From Bacteroidales bacterium (GTDB lineage: Bacteria > Bacteroidota > Bacteroidia > Bacteroidales > Bacteroidaceae), in NCBI GenBank assembly GCA_004552155.1, contig SFPF01000130.1, positions 1-6,065 on the forward strand: a stretch of DNA of 6,065 nucleotides, in the 5' to 3' direction. Shown one piece after another: positions 1 to 5,671 of this stretch; within the stretch, counting starts at the first letter, position 1; each line of letters starts with the position of its first letter. Both the position numbers and the translations under genes were made by a program. The notes under the pieces are model-generated. The model was given only the letters and a program-made list of their open reading frames with translations. It was not told the origin of the DNA and searched no databases.

Positions 1-53
1 GCCACGAATGCGATACCTGTCAGCAATGCTGTAACAAACAGGGTAAAGTTCAT
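1..53 (-). CDS. N-terminal fragment of a membrane or exported protein
   Basis: On the minus strand an ATG at 53-51 opens a frame that runs off the left edge. The 18 visible residues read MNFTLFVTALLTGIAFVA, a short polar start followed by a hydrophobic stretch. This is what a signal peptide or first transmembrane helix looks like. There is no basic residue after the Met, so an anchored or inner-membrane protein is as likely as a secreted one. The region before the ATG is AT-rich (a 14-bp AT palindrome lies at 81-94) and has no Shine-Dalgarno, as usual in Bacteroidetes. A promoter-like sequence at 321-352 would give it a leader of about 260 nt. The family cannot be named from so short a piece. 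Confidence 0.55.
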   Translation of the reverse strand, partial: MNFTLFVTALLTGIAFV

Positions 54-119
54 AGCTCTTTAAGTGTTATATTGTTGTTTAATAAATATTTATTGCTCGC
101 AATCTGTCGGTCACAAGCG

Positions 120-318
120 GTGCAAAAGAAAAATCTTTTAAGGAACGTTTTCTAAGTATCTTTATTTCGCAAAATCCAAACAACGCCAAAAGGGAGAGCA
201 AACCGCTGCGTGGCGATTCTCTCTCCTGCATTTTCTATAAATATAAATATGCGTGATTTTCCTGCCTCGTGGCAGGTGTATTCAGGTCAATTCCTTTCAC
301 GTCGTTTTTCTTTTGCAC
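120..318 (-). ncRNA. Candidate structured RNA or long structured 5' leader
   Basis: Read on the minus strand, this stretch begins and ends with a perfect 14-nt inverted repeat (305-318 with 120-133, GTGCAAAAGAAAAA pairing with its complement). A further 6-bp pairing, 291-296 with 140-145, continues the closing helix after a small internal loop. Inside are a 6-bp hairpin with a 4-nt loop (271-276 with 261-266) and a hairpin 221-226 with 193-198 followed by CTTTT. A TAnnTTTG box just upstream would start transcription near the first base of the closing helix. This suggests either a free small RNA of about 200 nt or a regulatory leader of the gene starting at 53. No known riboswitch core was recognised. 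6S RNA also has paired ends, but I cannot identify this as 6S. Confidence 0.3.
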
Positions 319-320
319 TG

Positions 321-352
321 CAAAATTAGCATTTGCCCGCCTAACCTGCAAG
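321..352 (-). promoter_or_regulatory. Candidate Bacteroidetes-type promoter, minus strand
   Basis: On the minus strand TAATTTTG (328-321) matches the -7 consensus TAnnTTTG exactly. A CTTG (352-349) lies 20 nt upstream at about the position of the -33 element (consensus TTTG). Transcription would begin near 315-318, at the start of the candidate structured RNA, and could read on to the gene starting at 53. The -33-like element falls inside the 15-bp inverted repeat at 346-360. Confidence 0.4.
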
Positions 353-422
353 CAACGCCCCGTTTTTCTTACAAGCAAATCCGATTTTTAGAGTAAGGGA
401 ACGACAAAAACACCGCACTCCT

Positions 423-1736
423 CTACCCCACCGTCTCCGAAATCCTATCGACCAAATACAGCGGCAGGTTGAGCAAGTCGCCGTCCCGGCGGATATTCTT
501 GGCGGAGAGGCGTATCGAGAGCGGCGGCAAATATTTTTGGCGGTATTGCGCGAGGCTTTTCGCCTTTACGTTGTCCGCCGCCTTTACTTCAATGGGAATG
601 ATGCGGTTGTCGCGCTGCACGATGAACTCTACTTCCGCCGTGTTGCCCGACACCCAATAGAATTGCCTCGTGCCGAACTGCCGCACGAGCGACTGCAACA
701 CGTAGTTTTCCGACAAAATGCCTTTGAACTCCGTGAAAAGCCTGTCGCCGAGCAGTGCCGTCTGCGGCGACAACCCGAATTTGCGGCAGAGCAACCCCAC
801 ATCGTTCATATAAAGTTTGAATGCAGAGGTTTTGGCATAGGCCGAGAGCGGCAGGCGCGGCGTTTCCACTGCGTTCGCTTTAAGCACGATGCCCGCAAGG
901 CACAGCCACTCTATGGCTGCCTCGTATTCCCGCGCCCGAGCCCCTTTTTGGATATCGGCGTAACGGAATTTGCGGTCATCGCGCGCCAACTGGTCTTGCA
1001 GATTGCCCCACACCTGAAACACGCGCGGTATGTCTTTGTTGCTGATATGTTTTGAAAAATCAAGGGAATACGACTGCAAGATACTTTCCTGTATATTCAT
1101 CGCCGCTTGCCAGTCTTGCGTGTCGGCATAGTCCGCCACAGCCTCGGGCATGCCGCCCAAAGCGAGATATGCCTTATAGGCTTCCAACAGTTGCTGGTGT
1201 ACCGCCTCGGGCACGGGCGCGGCGCAGTCGAGTTGTTCATAGATACGGGACAGCCTACCGTTCACTGCCGAAAGATATTCGCGGAATGACACTGGGCCGA
1301 GCATCATAAAGTCTACTTTACCCACAGGAAACGAGGCACCACTGCGACCAAGTGCCACTCCGAGCAGTGAGCCGGCGCACGCCACGGCATACTGCGGCGC
1401 GTCTTCGCAAATATATTTCAGGCTGTTCAGGGCATCATTGCACTCTTGTATCTCATCTAATATAATTAATGTGCGCTCGGGAAGAATATCCGTGCCTGCG
1501 GTGAGTGTCAACACCTTGATAATGTCTGCCGGACTTTTGCTGCGTGCAAAATCCGTTTTCAGAGCGGGCATTGTGTCGAAATTAAAATAAGCCACATTGT
1601 CGAAACATTCTTTTCCAAAGCGTTTCAGTGCCCACGACTTGCCCACCTGCCTTGCACCTTGCAGCACCAAGGGTTTGCGCCGACGGCTGTTTTGCCACGT
1701 TTTCAGCGTGTTGATAATTTCTCTCTGTATTTCCAT
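423..1736 (-). CDS. AAA (P-loop) ATPase with C-terminal DUF4143 domain
   Basis: A 437-aa protein of the AAA_14/DUF4143 type (COG1373-like), a full-length member of a family very abundant in Bacteroidales. Residues 27-34 (GARQVGKS) are the Walker A loop, and 90-97 (LIILDEIQ) the Walker B strand with D94/E95. AGS at 121-123 fits the sensor strand, followed by the family's PVSFREYL (148-155) and LGGMPEAV (193-200). About 256-290 looks winged-helix-like. The DUF4143 tail includes LYMNDVGLL (308-316), GILSENYVL (339-347) and AEVEFI...PIEVKA (367-386), matching a PD-(D/E)XK nuclease-like core with E370, E383 and K385. No signal peptide or membrane segment is seen, so it should be cytoplasmic. It follows the second ATPase gene in the same direction after 162 bp that contain its own repeat array, so it probably has its own promoter: TAACTTCG (1760-1753, minus) is one mismatch from the -7 box. 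Biological role is unknown; DNA-related or defence roles are speculative. Confidence 0.95.
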   Translation of the reverse strand: MEIQREIINTLKTWQNSRRRKPLVLQGARQVGKSWALKRFGKECFDNVAYFNFDTMPALKTDFARSKSPADIIKVLTLTAGTDILPERTLIILDEIQECNDALNSLKYICEDAPQYAVACAGSLLGVALGRSGASFPVGKVDFMMLGPVSFREYLSAVNGRLSRIYEQLDCAAPVPEAVHQQLLEAYKAYLALGGMPEAVADYADTQDWQAAMNIQESILQSYSLDFSKHISNKDIPRVFQVWGNLQDQLARDDRKFRYADIQKGARAREYEAAIEWLCLAGIVLKANAVETPRLPLSAYAKTSAFKLYMNDVGLLCRKFGLSPQTALLGDRLFTEFKGILSENYVLQSLVRQFGTRQFYWVSGNTAEVEFIVQRDNRIIPIEVKAADNVKAKSLAQYRQKYLPPLSIRLSAKNIRRDGDLLNLPLYLVDRISETVG

Positions 1737-1752
1737 AGCACTTAATTTGCTG

Positions 1753-1850
1753 CGAAGTTACGCATTATTCCTATGAAAAACGTGGAGTTTCGCACATTTT
1801 TCATAGGAAAAACGTGAGATTTTGCACATTTTCCATAGGAAAGCAAAGAT
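1753..1850 (-). repeat. Tandem 32-bp repeats upstream of the first ATPase gene
   Basis: Two complete units start at 1776 and 1808 and share AAAAACGTG, then GCACATTTT, then ATAGG in the same register (1776/1808, 1792/1824, 1803/1835), so the period is exactly 32 bp. A third, decayed copy begins at 1840. A half unit (1753-1775), shortened by 2 bp, lies nearest the gene and contains the candidate -7 box. The array ends 16 bp before the start codon. A 32-bp period is about three DNA turns, so bound proteins would face the same side. The likely role is an operator or promoter-associated array for the gene starting at 1736; this is inference from position. Confidence 0.85.
1768..1809. repeat. Perfect 13-bp inverted repeat inside the 32-bp array
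   Basis: TTCCTATGAAAAA (1768-1780) and its exact complement TTTTTCATAGGAA (1797-1809) are separated by 16 nt. It arises because CCTATG in one copy is inverted to CATAGG in the next, so the units are not simple direct copies. In RNA on the minus strand this would fold into a hairpin ending about 31 nt before the ATPase start codon. It is not followed by a T-run, so it is not an intrinsic terminator. Confidence 0.75.
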
Positions 1851-1898
1851 TTAAGGGTCTCGGCGGGCGTTGCTTGCAGTAGCGCACAACTCGGCCTC

Positions 1899-3146
1899 TT
1901 ATGCCTGCTTCTCTTCAAGCACCCACTCCCAAAGCGGACGGACGCGCACGCCGTCAGCATCTTCCTTCTGGTTATAAGTTATAACTGTTTGCGAAGCGAG
2001 GGCGGTTTGCGGCACAGACAAACCGGCCAGCTCGCGGCGGCGATTTTGCTCCGTCAATTCGTAACACGCCTGGAAAGCATGCAGTCCGCCATCGCGCCAA
2101 GCAAGAAAGTCGCACTCGCCCTTACTATTGTCGAACGAAATGTTTTCGTAGCCATTGTTAACGAGTTCATTGTACACAAGGTTTTCAAAAAACCTTCCGT
2201 TGTCGGGCGAGAAGCGCAGCGTATTTGCCTGCATCAGACCATTGTCGATGCAATAGCATTTGTGGTCGGAGCGTTTCGCTTCTTTTTGCGAATATGAGAA
2301 ATTGCGTATATCGCTGCATATATAACTGTCGCAAAGATAGTTGAGATAGGCGTTCATGGTATTCTCATTGCTTCCGATAGCCTTGCCGAGCTGTTGCGGC
2401 GAAAAGCGATTGCCCGCATTTTGCAGCAGATAGTTCACGGCGCGATAGAAGAGGTGCGGGTCGCGCACGGCGTTGTATATAATGCAGTCTTTCTGAACGA
2501 TTGAGTCGAAATAGCTGCGCAGGAGTTCCGCTTTTACGCTTTCGCCCATCTTGCCCAAAACGATTTCGGGGAACGTGCCGTACTTGATGCAACTGCCTGT
2601 CAGGCGCAGTAGCAGGGGCGTGTTTTGATAGCCTTCGAGCAAAGTCTCCACGCCGGAGGCGGCAAAGACTTCTTTCAGGCTGAACGGGCGCATCTCGTTG
2701 GCGAAATATCTTCCGGCGAGCATCGAAGAGAAACGGTTGGCAAGGAGATTGGAGTTTGAGCCCGTGATATAGATTTTCCGAAAGCGGCGGGCATCGTAGG
2801 CTGCTTTCACAAACACTTCCCAGTCCGTCACCTGCTGTATCTCGTCGAGGAACAGCCACTCTACGCTCGTTCCCGTCAGCCGTTCGGCGGTGTCTACTAT
2901 TTGCTGCAACCTGCCCGGCTCTGCCCAATACGGGATAAAGGCGGGCGCATCGAGGTTTACGTTGAGTATCGCCTTTGGCGAAACGCCAGCCTTGAGCAAA
3001 TCGTTGATCAGGAGTTTGAACGCCGTCGACTTGCCGCATCTGCGCACGCCTGTCAGGATTTGGATATGCGGCAGGTCCTGTTTCTCGCGCAGGTTGCGCA
3101 TGATTGTCCTTTCTACTATGCCTTTTCTCTCTGTTTTACGAAACAT
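1899..3146 (-). CDS. AAA (P-loop) ATPase with C-terminal DUF4143-like domain, second paralogue
   Basis: A 415-aa protein counted from the ATG at 3146-3144 (MFRKTERKGI). A TTG four codons upstream (3158) is less likely. GVRRCGKS (33-40) is Walker A and WLFLDEIQ (97-104) Walker B with D101/E102. ITGSNSNLL (127-135) fits the sensor strand and YGTFPEIV (189-196) is a family signature. Residues 246-284 (FSPQQLGKAIGSNENTMNAY and on) resemble a winged helix. The tail has CYCIDNGLM (297-305), GRFFENLVYNEL (317-328), KGECDFLAW (342-350) and HAFQACYEL (356-364). The last two correspond to the nuclease-like core of the other ATPase, but the E-x-K is Q359-x-C361 here, so nuclease activity is doubtful; this form appears to be typical of one branch of the family, from memory. 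No export signal, so cytoplasmic. The start codon lies inside the gene-proximal copy of a 32-bp repeat array. The two ATPases are diverged relatives, not a recent duplication. Role unknown. Confidence 0.95.
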   Translation of the reverse strand: MFRKTERKGIVERTIMRNLREKQDLPHIQILTGVRRCGKSTAFKLLINDLLKAGVSPKAILNVNLDAPAFIPYWAEPGRLQQIVDTAERLTGTSVEWLFLDEIQQVTDWEVFVKAAYDARRFRKIYITGSNSNLLANRFSSMLAGRYFANEMRPFSLKEVFAASGVETLLEGYQNTPLLLRLTGSCIKYGTFPEIVLGKMGESVKAELLRSYFDSIVQKDCIIYNAVRDPHLFYRAVNYLLQNAGNRFSPQQLGKAIGSNENTMNAYLNYLCDSYICSDIRNFSYSQKEAKRSDHKCYCIDNGLMQANTLRFSPDNGRFFENLVYNELVNNGYENISFDNSKGECDFLAWRDGGLHAFQACYELTEQNRRRELAGLSVPQTALASQTVITYNQKEDADGVRVRPLWEWVLEEKQA

Positions 3147-3228
3147 AATTAGTAACAAATCGCATTTTTACGAAATATAATTAGTTTCAGATGCTGTTTT
3201 TACGAAGTATAATTAGCTTCATTGCCGC
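3133..3228 (-). repeat. Three tandem 32-bp repeats overlapping the second ATPase start
   Basis: Units 3133-3164, 3165-3196 and 3197-3228 each have a 20-bp conserved core (plus-strand form TTTTTACGAAATATAATTAG) and a 12-bp variable tail. The cores end at 3152, 3184 and 3216, an exact 32-bp period. On the minus strand each core reads CTAATTATATTTCGTAAAAA. In the gene-proximal copy the sixth codon-like triplet is ATG, the start codon of the ATPase; the two upstream copies have ATA at that place. The TATATTTC part is one base from a TAnnTTTG -7 box, so the core may include the promoter as well as a binding site. Confidence 0.9.
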
Positions 3229-3255
3229 ATAATGAAACACTGGATTAAGGCATTA

Positions 3256-3297
3256 ACTGCCTGGAAGGCAGTACAAAGCCCCGTAGTGCCTTCCAGG
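3256..3297. other. Two overlapping, mutually exclusive hairpins
   Basis: CCTGGAAGGCA (3260-3270) pairs with TGCCTTCCAGG (3287-3297), an 11-bp perfect stem with a 16-nt loop that extends to 14 bp with one mismatch. The same left arm also lies in a shorter hairpin, ACTGCC-TGGAA-GGCAGT (3256-3272). The two cannot form together. Neither is followed by a T-run on either strand. It may be a remnant inverted repeat or an RNA switch; nothing nearby decides. Confidence 0.6.
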
Positions 3298-3406
3298 TAC
3301 CTTTGCAATAAGAATACCAAGCAAAGGAATCAAGATTGGAGATGACAAATTGCAGGGGCGCGGGATTTTCAGTAAACAAATAGAAACTATCTGCCTGATG
3401 TTTTTT

Positions 3407-3430
3407 ATTTGCCCGGGGCAAATTTTTATT
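3407..3430 (+). terminator. Terminator-like palindrome with T-run, plus strand
   Basis: ATTTGCCC and GGGCAAAT (3407-3414 and 3416-3423) flank one base, so the RNA could form TTTGCC-CGG-GGCAAA, followed by TTTTTATTTT on the plus strand. No plus-strand gene lies upstream in the window, since both ATPase genes run the other way. It either ends an unrecognised short plus-strand RNA or is simply a palindrome. The stem is short and the loop tight, so confidence is low. Confidence 0.3.
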
Positions 3431-3438
3431 TTCAAGCA

Positions 3439-3582
3439 GATATTTTTTACTATCCTATAAGAAAGTTTTTGTTACAAAGTTTGTAACACATGTTAGAAAG
3501 TTTGTAACACATATTACAAAGTTTGTAACGCATGTTAGAAACTTTGTAATAAAAATTATCTGCGCAGATAGTAAAAAATATC
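3439..3582. repeat. 16-bp inverted repeat framing the 21-bp array
   Basis: GATATTTTTTACTATC (3439-3454) and its exact complement (3567-3582) enclose 112 bp. The similarity continues outward in broken form: AAATTTGC and GGCAAA motifs appear on both sides in matching order (about 3408-3427 and 3594-3624). The right copy overlaps a 14-bp palindrome, TATCTGCGCAGATA (3557-3570). Together with the array inside it, this gives a highly symmetrical non-coding block. Confidence 0.8.
3471..3554. repeat. Array of four 21-bp palindromic units
   Basis: Units begin at 3471, 3492, 3513 and 3534 with an exact 21-bp period. The core of the first and third is TTACAAAGTTTGTAA, a perfect 7+1+7 palindrome; the second and fourth carry TTAGAAA in the left half and the fourth has CTTTGTAA on the right. 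A short CACAT or CGCAT spacer follows. A 21-bp period is two DNA turns, as in iterons and tandem operators. The site lies in the divergent spacer between the second ATPase gene and the mutase gene, about 170 bp before the mutase promoter. It could bind a dimeric regulator or a replication-type protein, or be a species-specific intergenic repeat. Confidence 0.9.
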
Positions 3583-3726
3583 AAGGAGAAAGGGAAAATT
3601 TGCTTGGGGAAAGGCAAAAATTTCTGCTTGATAGCAGCGCCGCTCTCGGGGTTTAAGATTGCAGCAAAAGGTTTCCCAATTTTCTACCATATTTTCTTTC
3701 AAGGCTAAATTCTTTGCCGCCGCTGG

Positions 3727-3755
3727 CTTGCTTTTGTAGTTTTTTCGTAGTTTTG
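3727..3755 (+). promoter_or_regulatory. Candidate promoter of the phospho-sugar mutase gene
   Basis: TAGTTTTG (3748-3755) matches the Bacteroidetes -7 consensus TAnnTTTG. CTTG (3727-3730), one base from the -33 TTTG, lies 17 nt upstream. Transcription would begin near 3762, giving an AT-rich leader of about 46 nt with no Shine-Dalgarno, usual for this phylum. In the preceding 3583-3726 I see no gene or clear signal. Confidence 0.5.
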
Positions 3756-3807
3756 CATTATCATATATGACATTTATCTAATTTCTAAAATATCTTGATA
3801 AACATCT

Positions 3808-5550
3808 ATGGAAAACGAAACGCTCAAACAGTGTGAACAGGTGGCGCAGTCGTGGCTCGACTCGCCGCTCTACGATGCAGAAACAAAAGCCGGCGTGAAA
3901 GCCATGCTTGAAAACGAGGACAAGACGCCGCTCATCGACGCTTTCTATCGCAGCCTCGAATTCGGCACGGGCGGACTGCGCGGCATTATGGGACCGGGCA
4001 CGAACCGCATGAACATCTATACGATGGGCGCGGCCACGCAGGGCCTCTCTAACTATCTGAACAAGAACTTCAAGGACCTCGATGAAATCAAGGTGGTCGT
4101 TGGGCACGACAGCCGCAACAACAGCCGCCTCTTCGCCGAAACCGCCGCAAACATCTTCTCTGCCAACGGCATCAAGGTGTATCTCTTCGACGACATGCGC
4201 CCCACGCCTGAAATGTCGTTTGCCATTCGCCACCTCGGCTGCCAGAGCGGCATTATCCTCACAGCCAGCCACAACCCGAAGGAATACAACGGTTACAAGG
4301 CCTATTGGGACGACGGCGCACAGGTACTCGCGCCCCACGACAAGGGTATCATCGACGAGGTGAACAAGGTGAGCGTGGCCGACATCCGTTTTGAGGGCAA
4401 GCCTGAACTGATTGAAATCATCGGCAAGGAAATCGACGACATCTATCTCGAAAAGGTGCACACGCTCTCTATCGACCCCGAGTGCATCGCCCGCCAGAAG
4501 GATTTGAAGATTGTGTACACGCCGCTCCACGGCACGGGCAAGATGCTCATTCCGCAGTCGCTCAAAATCTGGGGCTTCGAAAACGTGAACACGGTGCCCG
4601 AGCAGATGATCCCCGACGGCAACTTCCCCACCGTGGTGAGCCCGAACCCCGAAAACGGCGAGGCGCTCTCTATGGCGCTCGACCTGGCCAAGAAACTCGA
4701 TGCCGACATCGTGATGGCCTCCGACCCCGATGCCGACCGCGTGGGTATGGCCTGCAAGAACGACAAGGGCGAATGGGTGCTCATCGACGGCAACCAAACC
4801 TGCATGATCTTCCTCTACTACATCATTATGAACCGCAAAGCGCAGGGTAAGATGCAGGGCAACGAGTTTATCGTCAAGACCATCGTGACTACGGAGCTCA
4901 TTAAAGCTATTGCCGACAAGAACAACATCAAGATGTACGACTGCTACACGGGCTTCAAGTGGATTGCCCGCCAAATCCGCCTCGACGAGGGCAAACTGCA
5001 GTACATCGGCGGCGGCGAAGAGAGCTACGGCTTCCTTGCCGAGGACTTCGTGCGCGATAAGGACGCCGTGAGCGCCTGCTCCCTGCTGGCCGAAATCTGC
5101 GCTTGGGCGAAAGACAACGGCAAGACGCTCTACGACGTGCTGATGGACATCTATAAGGAATATGGCCTTAGCGTGAACAAGACCATCAACGTGGTGAAGC
5201 CGGGCAAGAGCGGCGCAGACGAAATCAAGGCCATGATGGAGAACTTCCGCGCCAACCGTCCCGCCGAACTCGCCGGCTCGAAGGTGGTTTGCACCAAGGA
5301 CTTCGGCACGCTCACGGCATACGATGCCGACGGCAACGCCACGCCGCTCGACATGCCCGAAGCCTCCAACGTGCTGCAATGGTACACGGAGGACGGCACT
5401 AAGGTGAGCGTCCGCCCCTCCGGCACGGAGCCGAAGATCAAATTCTACATGGAAGTGAAGGGCGCAATGAAATGTGCCTGCGAATACGAAGCCGCCCGCG
5501 AAGAAGCCCTTAAAAAGGTGGAAGCCGTGAAGGCAAGCCTCGGCATCTAA
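3808..5550 (+). CDS. Phospho-sugar mutase (phosphoglucomutase/phosphomannomutase)
   Basis: A complete 580-aa cytoplasmic enzyme of the alpha-D-phosphohexomutase superfamily, which moves phosphate between C1 and C6 of hexoses such as glucose or mannose, linking glycolysis to glycogen and nucleotide-sugar synthesis. All four active-site segments are present. GTGGLRG is at 53-59. The catalytic loop TASHNPKEYNGYK (152-164) has the phosphorylated S154. The Mg-binding loop DPDADR is at 306-311. The sugar-specificity loop GGGEESYG (401-408) has the GEES form common in phosphoglucomutases. The phosphate-binding loop RPSGTEPKIKF is at 536-546. Length and motifs resemble the PgcA/PGM2-like branch (about 580 aa) rather than the roughly 450-aa phosphoglucosamine or phosphomannomutases. 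The ATG at 3808 follows an AT-rich leader and gives a normal N-terminus. The gene stands alone, with its own promoter-like sequence and a strong terminator. Coding GC is high. Glucose versus mannose preference cannot be settled here. Confidence 0.97.
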   Translation: MENETLKQCEQVAQSWLDSPLYDAETKAGVKAMLENEDKTPLIDAFYRSLEFGTGGLRGIMGPGTNRMNIYTMGAATQGLSNYLNKNFKDLDEIKVVVGHDSRNNSRLFAETAANIFSANGIKVYLFDDMRPTPEMSFAIRHLGCQSGIILTASHNPKEYNGYKAYWDDGAQVLAPHDKGIIDEVNKVSVADIRFEGKPELIEIIGKEIDDIYLEKVHTLSIDPECIARQKDLKIVYTPLHGTGKMLIPQSLKIWGFENVNTVPEQMIPDGNFPTVVSPNPENGEALSMALDLAKKLDADIVMASDPDADRVGMACKNDKGEWVLIDGNQTCMIFLYYIIMNRKAQGKMQGNEFIVKTIVTTELIKAIADKNNIKMYDCYTGFKWIARQIRLDEGKLQYIGGGEESYGFLAEDFVRDKDAVSACSLLAEICAWAKDNGKTLYDVLMDIYKEYGLSVNKTINVVKPGKSGADEIKAMMENFRANRPAELAGSKVVCTKDFGTLTAYDADGNATPLDMPEASNVLQWYTEDGTKVSVRPSGTEPKIKFYMEVKGAMKCACEYEAAREEALKKVEAVKASLGI

Positions 5551-5570
5551 GATGAAACCATAATAAATAT

Positions 5571-5612
5571 GCGTCCGGCTGCACCGCCAAAGGCTGCGCC
5601 GGACGCTTTTTT
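5571..5612 (+). terminator. Intrinsic terminator of the mutase gene
   Basis: GCGTCCGGC (5571-5579) pairs perfectly with GCCGGACGC (5598-5606), followed directly by six T (5607-5612). It begins 20 bp after the stop codon. The strong GC stem and T-run suggest the mutase is a single-gene transcript. Confidence 0.92.
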
Positions 5613-5671
5613 AGATGTCTCTTTCAAAAGGATAATAGGAAACTATCTTCTTTAACCGTTGGATGAATTAC

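Larger units (their letters stand above)
346..1879. mobile_element. Possible mobile unit: ATPase gene enclosed by a 15-bp inverted repeat
   Basis: CTGCAAGCAACGCCC at 346-360 recurs as its exact reverse complement at 1865-1879. The two copies enclose the first ATPase gene (423-1736) and its repeat array (1753-1850). The right copy sits 19 bp past the stop of the second ATPase gene. Such a pair could be terminal inverted repeats of a small cassette, or chance, since a 15-bp match is only mildly unlikely in a 6-kb window. No target-site duplication is visible and no transposase lies inside, so movement would need help in trans. This is a suggestion, not an established element. Confidence 0.22.

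Noticed and set aside
193..226. Terminator for the first ATPase gene
   Set aside because: The hairpin lies about 200 bp beyond the stop, past a promoter-like sequence, and is followed by only CTTTT. It fits better as part of the structured RNA candidate.
261..276. B12-type riboswitch box suggested by the CCTGCC hairpin
   Set aside because: Only the hairpin resembles part of such a box. The other conserved elements of cobalamin riboswitches are not found nearby.
1742..1960. 72-codon minus-strand frame ending just before the first ATPase gene
   Set aside because: It overlaps the 3' end of the second ATPase in another frame and then reads through the 32-bp repeats. Its peptide only reflects the repeat sequence.
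3133..3228. CRISPR array
   Set aside because: The unit is 20 bp conserved plus 12 bp variable, too short for a repeat-spacer unit. Only three copies exist, they overlap a start codon, and no cas gene is present.
3253..3435. 60-codon minus-strand frame in the divergent spacer
   Set aside because: It runs through the hairpins and the terminator-like palindrome, and has no promoter or recognisable motif. The composition is not convincing for a protein.
3778..5379. 533-codon minus-strand frame opposite the mutase gene
   Set aside because: It is the antisense of a well-supported enzyme with all catalytic motifs. Its composition (very rich in V, H, A, L) is typical of shadow frames in GC-rich genes.
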